Origin: Pseudomonas sp. MM213
GTDB taxonomy: Bacteria > Pseudomonadota > Gammaproteobacteria > Pseudomonadales > Pseudomonadaceae
Length of the DNA: 64,000 bases
Direction: 5' to 3'
Assembly: GCF_020423045.1 (NCBI RefSeq)
Contig: NZ_CP081943.1
Span: 4,278,001-4,342,000 of the forward strand
Both the position numbers and the translations under genes were made by a program. Positions 57,639 through 64,000 of this stretch are shown here, piece after piece. The number at the start of each line of letters is the position of its first letter. Position 1 is the first letter of the stretch. The notes under the pieces were generated by a model, which worked only from the letters and a program-made list of their open reading frames with translations, ran no database searches and was not told where the DNA came from.

Positions 57639-58576
57639 TCGTGACCTGCCTCACCGTAGACCGCTTTCAGAATGTCGTTGGCACCCTGGCTCAGGAGGTC
57701 TTCGGCCACTCGCACACCCAGTGCTTCGGCATCGGCGCGCGGTGCACGGGCTTCGGCGCTGAGCAGCAGACCGCCGCTCGGATCGCCCACCAGGCCACGC
57801 AACCAGATCTGCTCGCCTTCCAGCACGGCGTAGCAGGCGATCGGCACCTGGCAACCGCCATTCAGATGTTTGTTGAGGGCACGTTCGGCGGTGACACGGG
57901 TGGCGGTGTCCTGATGGTGCAGCGGCGCGAGCAAGGCGTGAATTTCGCGGTCGGCGGAGCGACATTCGATGCCTACAGCACCTTGGCCACCGGCGGGCAG
58001 GCTGTCATCGACGCTGATCGCCGAGGTGATGCGATCCTCGAAGCCCAGTCGAATCAGACCGGCCGCCGCGAGGATGATGGCGTCGTATTCGCCGGCATCG
58101 AGCTTGGCCAGGCGCGTGTTGACGTTACCGCGCAGGAAGCGGATTTCCAGGTCCGGGCGACGGGTCAGCAACTGAGCCTGACGGCGCAGGCTGGAGGTGC
58201 CGACGATGCTGCCTGACGGCAATTCGTCCAGGCTGGCATAGGTATTGGAGACGAAGGCATCGCGCGGGTCTTCTCGCTCGCAGATGCAGAACAGACCGAG
58301 GCCTTCCGGGAAGTCCATCGGGACGTCTTTCATGGAATGCACGGCGATGTCGGCTTCATTTTCCAGCAGCGCGGTTTCCAGCTCCTTGACGAACAGGCCC
58401 TTGCCGCCGATTTTCGACAGCGGCGAGTCGAGCAGCTTGTCGCCACGACTGACCATGGGCACCAACGTCACGAGCAGACCTGGATGGGCCTCTTCCAGAC
58501 GGGCTTTGACGTATTCGGCCTGCCACAGGGCGAGAGCACTTTTGCGGGTGGCGATGCGGATTTCGCGAGAGGACAT
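57635..58576 (-). CDS. hemC: Porphobilinogen deaminase (hydroxymethylbilane synthase)
   Basis: A 313-residue enzyme that links four porphobilinogens through a dipyrromethane cofactor. The N-terminus [40 protein letters not shown] and the cofactor-attaching cysteine in [14 protein letters not shown] are all present. It heads hemC-hemD-hemX-hemY, starting 138 bp downstream of algR. Confidence 0.96.
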   Translation of the reverse strand: MSSREIRIATRKSALALWQAEYVKARLEEAHPGLLVTLVPMVSRGDKLLDSPLSKIGGKGLFVKELETALLENEADIAVHSMKDVPMDFPEGLGLFCICEREDPRDAFVSNTYASLDELPSGSIVGTSSLRRQAQLLTRRPDLEIRFLRGNVNTRLAKLDAGEYDAIILAAAGLIRLGFEDRITSAISVDDSLPAGGQGAVGIECRSADREIHALLAPLHHQDTATRVTAERALNKHLNGGCQVPIACYAVLEGEQIWLRGLVGDPSGGLLLSAEARAPRADAEALGVRVAEDLLSQGANDILKAVYGEAGHE

Positions 58577-58714
58577 GGATCAATCCGTACTGAATAGATA
58601 CGGCAGATAATAACAGCTCAACCAAATCCGCTTTGACTTGAATCAGGAATTGCCTGGCCTCCCTGGCCCCGGACGTCCGGCAATCGGGTGAGAAATTCGC
58701 CTGCGGGTGGCGAA

Positions 58715-59461
58715 TTAAAGCTGTTGCATCATTTTGCGCACACCGGCCACATGGCGTCGGCTGACGATCAGGGCGTCACCGTTCAGGCCTTTGAGGAACA
58801 GCTGAAAATGCCCCAGTGGCGTGCGTTGCAGGCGTTCGATGCGTTCGCGGGCGACCAGGGCGTTGCGGTGGATCCGCACGAAACGGTCACCGAATTCATC
58901 CTCAAGGGCCTTGAGCGGCTCATCCAGCAGCACTTCGCCGCCTTCATGGCGCAAGGTCACGTATTTGTGATCCGCAATGAAGTAGACCACCTGCCCCAAC
59001 GGGATCAGTTCAATACCTTTACGGGTACGGGCGCTGATATGGCTGCGCGGGCCGCTGCCGGTTTCGGCGGCGGGACGGGTCAAAGCCGCGAGCTGGACGC
59101 GATTGGGGCGTTCGGCTTTTTTCAACGCGTCATGCAATTGTTCTGTACGCACAGGTTTCACCAGATAGCCTACGGCGCTGGCCTGTAAGGCTTCCACGGC
59201 AAATTCATCGGGACCTGTGCAAAACACCACGGCGGGCGGGGTTTCGCGTTCGCACAATCGTGCAGCCACTTGCAGGCCATCGAGGCCCGGCATGCGGATA
59301 TCGAGCAGCACGATATCCGGTTTGTGGCTGTCGATCAGTGCCAACGCTTCTTCGCCGTTCGTGGCGCTCGGCTCCAGGACACTGTATCCCTCGAGTTCGC
59401 CGACCATTCGGCTCAGGCGCTCGCGGGCAAGGGGTTCGTCATCAACGATCAGGACATTCAT
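58715..59461 (-). CDS. algR: LytTR response regulator AlgR
   Basis: A 248-residue regulator. The receiver domain has acidic residues D7/D8 and phosphoacceptor D54 in PDIVLLDIRMPG. The LytTR DNA-binding domain has IPLGQVVYFIADHKYVTLRHEGGE and FVRIHRNALVARERIERL. ATG 59461 starts MNVLIVDDEPLARERL. In P. aeruginosa AlgR controls alginate, twitching and rhamnolipid genes with the sensor AlgZ/FimS encoded upstream; no algZ is present here. hemC follows 138 bp downstream. Confidence 0.95.
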   Translation of the reverse strand: MNVLIVDDEPLARERLSRMVGELEGYSVLEPSATNGEEALALIDSHKPDIVLLDIRMPGLDGLQVAARLCERETPPAVVFCTGPDEFAVEALQASAVGYLVKPVRTEQLHDALKKAERPNRVQLAALTRPAAETGSGPRSHISARTRKGIELIPLGQVVYFIADHKYVTLRHEGGEVLLDEPLKALEDEFGDRFVRIHRNALVARERIERLQRTPLGHFQLFLKGLNGDALIVSRRHVAGVRKMMQQL

Positions 59462-59908
59462 ATTGCGCTGGATTCCTGCGTGAGTCTCGCACAAGGATAG
59501 CGTAGACAGGTGAAGTGACGTCTGTCACCGCGATCCACGCTAAGACTAGCGCGAGGGCCAAAAAGTGCCGCCCGTCCGACTGCTAAATTTTTATTTGCCG
59601 GGCAATTGGCGGTTGGCGAGGCATCGCCGTAGGGTTTGCTGATACACAATATGAACACCCCCTCTTCTTATCGTCCGCTGCAGCGCCAGGAAGTGCGCTG
59701 ATCCTACTGTCCAACTGTAGACGGTTGCCGGCACGTTATTGCTCAATTGAAAAATATCGTTGCGCAATTTCCACAATGCCTGCCTTGAGTATGGGTCGAC
59801 GCATGAGAAAAAAACGTATCGACCAGTGTCAGCGACAGGATTGGCAACCCTGTTATTATCCGCCGCAGCTTTCAACGCCATCTTTCTTCAGCCGATACGA
59901 GCGAATTC
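59462..59908. other. Divergent algR-argH intergenic region without algZ
   Basis: A 447-bp region where P. aeruginosa carries the sensor gene fimS/algZ. No histidine-kinase sequence or remnant was seen on either strand. A TTATTAT at 59853-59859 could be the argH -10. A 16-codon ORF at 59651 has no ribosome-binding site. Confidence 0.6.
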
Positions 59909-61303
59909 ATGAGCACTGACAAGACCAATCAGTCCTGGGGCGGCCGCTTCAGTGAACCCGTCGACGCCTTCGTCGCCCGCTTCACCGCCTCCGTCACTTT
60001 CGACCAGCGCCTGTATCGCCACGACATCATGGGCTCGATCGCCCACGCCACCATGCTGGCCAAGGTCGGCGTGCTGACTGATGCCGAGCGCGACAGCATC
60101 ACCGATGGCCTGAAGACCATCCAGGGTGAAATCGAGGCCGGCCAGTTCGACTGGCGCATCGACCTCGAAGACGTGCACATGAACATCGAGGCGCGTCTGA
60201 CCGACCGCATCGGCGTGACCGGTAAAAAGCTGCACACCGGCCGCAGCCGTAACGACCAGGTCGCCACCGACATTCGCCTGTGGCTGCGTGACGAGATCGA
60301 CCTGATCCTGGGCGAAATCACCCGCCTGCAAAAAGGCCTGCTGGAACAGGCCGAGCGCGAAGCCGGCAGCATCATGCCGGGCTTCACTCACCTGCAAACC
60401 GCGCAGCCGGTGACCTTCGGGCACCACATGCTGGCCTGGTTCGAAATGCTCAGCCGCGACTACGAGCGTCTGGTCGACTGCCGCAAGCGCACCAACCGCA
60501 TGCCGTTGGGCAGTGCCGCGCTGGCGGGCACCACGTACCCGATCGACCGCGAATACACCGCGCAACTGCTGGGCTTCGACGCGGTGGGCGGCAACTCGCT
60601 GGACAACGTGTCCGATCGTGACTTCGCCATCGAGTTCTGCTCGGCCGCGAGCATCGCGATGATGCACTTGTCGCGTTTCTCCGAAGAGCTGGTGCTGTGG
60701 ACCAGCGCCCAGTTCCAGTTCATCGATCTGCCGGACCGCTTCTGCACCGGCAGCTCGATCATGCCGCAAAAGAAAAACCCGGACGTGCCGGAGCTGGTTC
60801 GCGGCAAGACCGGTCGCGTCTTCGGCGCACTGATGGGCCTGTTGACCCTGATGAAAGGCCAGCCTTTGGCCTACAACAAGGACAACCAGGAAGACAAGGA
60901 ACCGCTGTTCGACGCCGCCGACACCCTGCGCGACTCGCTGCGGGCCTTTGCCGACATGATCCCGGCGATCAAACCCAAGCACGCGATGATGCGCGAAGCG
61001 GCGCTGCGCGGTTTCTCCACCGCCACCGACCTGGCCGACTATCTGGTGCGTCGTGGCCTGCCATTCCGTGACTGCCACGAAATCGTTGGCCATGCCGTGA
61101 AGTACGGCGTGGAAAGCGGTAAAGACCTGGCGGAAATGAGCCTGGAAGAGCTGCGCAAGTTCAGCGACCAGATCGATCAGGACGTGTTCGCCGTGCTGAC
61201 CCTCGAAGGTTCGGTGAACGCCCGTGACCACATCGGCGGGACCGCTCCGGCGCAGGTCAAGCAGGCGGTGGCTCGCGGCCAGGCGTTGCTCGCCAGCCGC
61301 TAA
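59909..61303 (+). CDS. argH: Argininosuccinate lyase
   Basis: A 464-residue homotetrameric enzyme that splits argininosuccinate to arginine and fumarate. The fumarase-superfamily signature [12 protein letters not shown] holds the catalytic Ser. [21 protein letters not shown] and [16 protein letters not shown] are ASL-specific. Length is typical. It is divergent from algR and ends at a terminator. Confidence 0.97.
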   Translation: MSTDKTNQSWGGRFSEPVDAFVARFTASVTFDQRLYRHDIMGSIAHATMLAKVGVLTDAERDSITDGLKTIQGEIEAGQFDWRIDLEDVHMNIEARLTDRIGVTGKKLHTGRSRNDQVATDIRLWLRDEIDLILGEITRLQKGLLEQAEREAGSIMPGFTHLQTAQPVTFGHHMLAWFEMLSRDYERLVDCRKRTNRMPLGSAALAGTTYPIDREYTAQLLGFDAVGGNSLDNVSDRDFAIEFCSAASIAMMHLSRFSEELVLWTSAQFQFIDLPDRFCTGSSIMPQKKNPDVPELVRGKTGRVFGALMGLLTLMKGQPLAYNKDNQEDKEPLFDAADTLRDSLRAFADMIPAIKPKHAMMREAALRGFSTATDLADYLVRRGLPFRDCHEIVGHAVKYGVESGKDLAEMSLEELRKFSDQIDQDVFAVLTLEGSVNARDHIGGTAPAQVKQAVARGQALLASR

Positions 61304-61322
61304 ACGGCCTCTGTAATACCTG

Positions 61323-61356
61323 AGCTCGATGGCTGAAAGGCCATCGAGCTTTTTTA
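61323..61356 (+). terminator. Terminator after argH
   Basis: AGCTCGATGGC pairs with GCCATCGAGCT around TGAAAG, followed by six T. It sits between the convergent argH and GST genes. Confidence 0.9.
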
Positions 61357-61359
61357 TGC

Positions 61360-62034
61360 TCAGGCTTTCGCGCGCCCAACAGCTCCCACCCGCTGCAAAA
61401 AGGCAGGCGCTTCGGCCAGCCGGTCAGCGGCGACTTTTTGTACATTCGGGTTATCCGCCAAGCGCTCCAGCAAGGCTTTGGCGCCGGGCATGTCACCGAG
61501 GAAATCGACGTTGAACAAACGCTTTCCGACGCCCACAGCCAGATCGACGCTGTAGAGAAAGTACAAATCGGCCAGGGTGAACTGTTCACCCGCCACGTAC
61601 GGTGCAAACCGCGCCCGGTGTTTCAGGGCGGCAAATCCCTTGATCAGGTCTCGCTCGGATTTGGCTTTCAGCGCCTCGGGGGTCGGCCTGCCACCAAAGA
61701 ACACCTCGACATAACAGACCCGCGCCGGCAGTTCGATATACAACTCGATCTCCTTGGCCATGGCTCGAACGCCTGCCCTTTCAAACGGCGTTTGCGGCAA
61801 CAGTGAAATGCCCGGTTGAGTCTCTTCGATGAAATCGAGGATCGCGTCCGTTTCGCTCAAGAACCCTTGTTCGGTTTCCAGTACCGGCACTTTCCCGCGT
61901 GGGCTGACCGCCAGGATGTCCGGATTCTGGCATCCATGAAACGGAACCGTTTCAAACGGCACGCCTTTCTCCAGGAGTGCCAGTTTGACCATGTTGAAAT
62001 AATTGCTGGCCGCAAAGCCATACAGTTTGAGCAT
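61360..62034 (-). CDS. Glutathione S-transferase, copy 1
   Basis: A 224-residue GST. The thioredoxin-like N-terminal domain starts MLKLYGFAASNYFNMVKLALLEKGVPFE and has SPRGKVPVLET (cis-Pro, glutathione-binding) and ETDAILDFIEE. The helical C-terminal domain has FTLADLYFLYSVDLAVGVG. ATG 62034 follows CAAGGAGACCCGACG. The next gene upstream is a paralogue of about 60% identity. Substrate unknown. Confidence 0.9.
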   Translation of the reverse strand: MLKLYGFAASNYFNMVKLALLEKGVPFETVPFHGCQNPDILAVSPRGKVPVLETEQGFLSETDAILDFIEETQPGISLLPQTPFERAGVRAMAKEIELYIELPARVCYVEVFFGGRPTPEALKAKSERDLIKGFAALKHRARFAPYVAGEQFTLADLYFLYSVDLAVGVGKRLFNVDFLGDMPGAKALLERLADNPNVQKVAADRLAEAPAFLQRVGAVGRAKA

Positions 62035-62231
62035 CGTCGGGTCTCCTTGACCGTGGAAGTTTCCTGATCGGAAGCGATCGATGCTCAAAGTAACCAATAC
62101 CCGGGGTCGTGGAAGAACCCGGTTATTACCGCGTAAAACGCAAATGCCTGAACGGCCCGTCGGACAAGGGCGACGGCCATATGGGACAAAAGATTGCGAA
62201 TCTTCTGACACACACAATGACCGCCACTTCT

Positions 62232-62891
62232 TTATTTCTTGGACGCCACCATCGCCAGGAACGCGGGCATCGCCGCATCCTTGTCCGCCGCAACCCGCTG
62301 CACGTTCGGGTTCTGCTCCAGGCGCTCGAGCAATGCCTTGGCCGCTGGCATGTCTGCCAACAGGTCAACACCAAACAGCTTGTGGCCCACCGCACAGGCC
62401 AGCGGCACGCTGTACAGGAAGTACAAATCCGCAATGCTCAGGCTGTCGCCTGCAACATAAGGGGCAAACTTGCCGTGCCGTTCAAGCGAGGCAAAACCCA
62501 GCAGCAATTCGGTTTTGGTCTTGTCCTTGATGGCGTCGGGTAAAGGCGAGCCGAAAAATGCTTCGCCATAACAGGCACGAGCCGGCAGCTCGATGTACAG
62601 CTCGATTTCCTTGGCCAGCGCCAGGACCTGAGCGCGCTCGAAGGGATCGCTCGGCAGCAGCGGCGTGCCTTTCTGGCTCTGCTCGATGTACTCGAGAATC
62701 ACCGAGGTTTCGTTGACAAACCCTTGCTCGACGCGCAGCACCGGCACCTTGCCACGCGGGCTGATGGCCAGCGCCTCAGGGCTCTGCCCCGCATAAAACG
62801 GCACTTCCTCGAACGGCAGTCCTTTCTCCAGCAGCGCCAGTTTCACCATGTTGTAGTAGTTACTGACGGAAAATCCATAAAGCTTGAGCAT
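62232..62891 (-). CDS. Glutathione S-transferase, copy 2
   Basis: A 219-residue GST paralogous to copy 1, with MLKLYGFSVSNYYNMVKLALLEKG, SPRGKVPVL and LSIADLYFLYSVPLACAVGHKL. The catalytic position has Ser/Asn rather than a clear Tyr, as in several bacterial classes. ATG 62891 follows GGAGGCTTCGTG; the preceding in-frame GTG is an alternative. The two copies are 197 bp apart on the same strand. Confidence 0.9.
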   Translation of the reverse strand: MLKLYGFSVSNYYNMVKLALLEKGLPFEEVPFYAGQSPEALAISPRGKVPVLRVEQGFVNETSVILEYIEQSQKGTPLLPSDPFERAQVLALAKEIELYIELPARACYGEAFFGSPLPDAIKDKTKTELLLGFASLERHGKFAPYVAGDSLSIADLYFLYSVPLACAVGHKLFGVDLLADMPAAKALLERLEQNPNVQRVAADKDAAMPAFLAMVASKK

Positions 62892-63015
62892 CACGAAGCC
62901 TCCAGGCCGTGCGGGGTTGGCAGTGCCTGTTTATAGAACGCCCGGGGGTTTCTCGCCAGCAGCATCACAGCGCTGAATGCAGGTAAACTGCCCGCCTTAC
63001 CTTGAGGAGCCTGCC

Positions 63016-63300
63016 ATGAGCGAGCCAACCGACATCGATAGCGACGAAGAAGAATTCACCGAAAACACCCTGATCGAAGCGATCGAAAACCAGATCGAGA
63101 GCGACAACCCGCCAGCCGCCAAGGCGACCTTCAACAAGTTGACCCTAGTGGGTTACGAGCGTGAGGAAATCCTCAACCTGATGGCTCACGTTTTAGCGGT
63201 AGAAATCGACGCGATCCTCGAAGAAGACCGCGCGTTCAACACCGAATGGTACGAAGCGGCACTGCGTGCCTTGCCGGAATTGCCGCCGGAAAAGAAGTAA
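63016..63300 (+). CDS. Small acidic conserved hypothetical protein
   Basis: A 94-residue strongly acidic protein (MSEPTDIDSDEEEFTENTLIEAIENQ at the start) with a helical middle (YEREEILNLMAHVLAVEIDAILEE). No signal peptide or membrane helix. TTGAGGAGCCTGCC precedes ATG 63016. I do not recognise a family. A REP doublet follows directly. Confidence 0.78.
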   Translation: MSEPTDIDSDEEEFTENTLIEAIENQIESDNPPAAKATFNKLTLVGYEREEILNLMAHVLAVEIDAILEEDRAFNTEWYEAALRALPELPPEKK

Positions 63301-63312
63301 TCCCCCGCTTAG

Positions 63313-63402
63313 TGTAGGAGCGAGGCTTGCCCGCGAAAGCTCCACCGCGGTCCCTCTGAAACACCGCGTTACCGTTCTTCGCGGGCGAGCCTCGCTCCTA
63401 CA
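63313..63402. repeat. REP doublet (REPIN), spacer class B-like
   Basis: TGTAGGAGCGAGGCTTGCCC faces CGGGCGAGCCTCGCTCCTACA-type arm at the right. The spacer has CACCGCGTTACCGTT, one change from the GCGTTATCGTT of the other class B doublets. Confidence 0.87.
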
Positions 63403-63570
63403 AACAATCCCCAGGCCTTTCCCCCAGACCCTGACTACACTGGTACGCACCCCGCTGCCGGGGAATGCTTCCCGAAGAGAAAAAACCCTGTCGCGAGCAC
63501 TGGACATGCCGCGCGAGTGGGATCACCTTAGGGGCGCTGTCGTCCAATTCCTAGAAAGTCTGGAGTCCTT

Positions 63571-63816
63571 ATGTCGCTTACCCCTGAGTTGGTTGCCGAA
63601 CTGGAAATCCTCGCACTCTTCAACCTGGACAGTTCCCAGGAAGGTTTGAAAATTCATCAGACCGCTGCCCCGAAAGCCATAGCTGCCGCTCAACGCCTGT
63701 TCGAAAAAGAACTGATCGACCAACCCGATGGCGGTTATCTGACCAGCCTGGGTCGTGATGCCGCGCAAAGTGTGCAAACCGTTCTCACCATTCTGAGCGT
63801 CCAGGAAACAGCCTGA
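63571..63816 (+). CDS. TIGR02647-family small protein
   Basis: An 81-residue protein, MSLTPELVAELEILALFNLDSSQEGLKIH at the start, matching TIGR02647. It looks like a small helix-turn-helix-type fold (winged-helix LIDQPDGGYLTSLGRDAAQ), and the family is annotated as possibly DNA-binding without proof. GGAGTCCTT precedes ATG 63571. No canonical terminator was recognised downstream. Confidence 0.82.
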   Translation: MSLTPELVAELEILALFNLDSSQEGLKIHQTAAPKAIAAAQRLFEKELIDQPDGGYLTSLGRDAAQSVQTVLTILSVQETA

Positions 63817-64000
63817 CCCACCGTATCGCCCACGGAAACCCCCGCTACGGGATTTCCGCGGGCACTCTTCGATACGAACTGTCGCCCAACGATAGAAATC
63901 TGACGCCAAAAAAACAAAATCAGCCTGAATATCCCGGGGCCGAGGCGCTAAACTGCCCCTCATCCTGAGATCCTCCACGTCCGAGCCCTGCGAGCCGGTT
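63817..64000. other. Terminal intergenic region
   Basis: GCCCACGGAAACCC (63828-63841) can pair with GGGATTTCCGCGGGC after 63849, but no T run follows, so it is not a canonical terminator. CTAAACT near 63950 could be a -10 for a downstream gene outside the window. Nothing else was seen. Confidence 0.35.

Noticed and set aside
59651..59701. 16-codon plus-strand ORF in the algR-argH gap
   Set aside because: Too short to judge, and no ribosome-binding site. It could be chance in a non-coding region.
63828..63863. Hairpin after the TIGR02647 gene
   Set aside because: The stem is good but no T run follows on the plus strand, so it does not qualify as an intrinsic terminator.

Overview
The window is 64 kb of high-GC chromosome from a Pseudomonas of the fluorescens group. 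Its backbone follows, as I remember it, the P. aeruginosa PA5209-PA5264 neighbourhood: gcv genes, ubiI/ubiH/pepP/ygfB, zapA and 6S RNA, glpT, ubiD, rho, trxA, ppx/ppk, hemB, algP/algQ, the hemCDXY block, algR and argH. Most intergenic regions carry fluorescens-type REP palindromes (GTAGGAGC...GCTCCTAC), nearly always in inverted pairs. No rRNA, tRNA, CRISPR array, integrase, transposase or prophage was recognised. Genes were assigned by reading; no database search was possible.

Layout. 1-2.5 kb: end of an unidentified gene, a stand-alone GspE/PulE ATPase and a DUF2388 protein. 2.6-9.2 kb: glycine cleavage genes gcvT-gcvH and gcvP on the minus strand, split by two AT-rich, plus-strand tandem paralogues of unknown function, the most unusual part of the window. 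9.3-12.1 kb: ferric-iron-type ABC permease and binding protein. 12.4-17.2 kb: ygfB-pepP-ubiH-DUF4442-ubiI, read on the minus strand. 17.4-18.8 kb: a TIGR02449 gene, zapA, 6S RNA and ygfA. 18.9-22 kb: a 50-residue membrane-anchored protein, an EVE-domain protein, a FliL-like protein, a quinone oxidoreductase and a TonB C-terminal-domain protein. 22.3-29.1 kb: glpT (with two GlpR-like operators), chaC, a flavin/iron-sulfur reductase with ubiD, rho and trxA.

29.2-33 kb: an FCD-type GntR regulator divergent from a complete polar-amino-acid ABC transporter. 33.2-38.2 kb: ppx converging on hemB-ppk. 38.4-43.7 kb: DedA, a fatty-acid-hydroxylase family membrane enzyme, ElbB, a UPF0178 protein and a cytochrome c-FTR1 iron permease. 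44-47.1 kb: a four-gene envelope operon containing LpoB. 47.2-54.2 kb: LysE exporter, small MscS channel, YheS-type ABC-F, TIGR02444, AlgP, FKBP, AlgQ and DsbB. 54.5-59.5 kb: hemY-hemX-hemD-hemC and algR. 59.9-64 kb: argH, two tandem glutathione S-transferases, a small acidic protein and a TIGR02647 protein.

Functional themes are one-carbon and quinone metabolism (gcv, ygfA, ubi genes), tetrapyrrole synthesis (hemB, hemC, hemD, hemX, hemY), polyphosphate turnover (ppx, ppk), iron import (ABC pair, FTR1) and envelope or alginate regulation (LpoB cluster, AlgP, AlgQ, AlgR). The sensor gene algZ/fimS, which lies between algR and argH in P. aeruginosa, is absent here.
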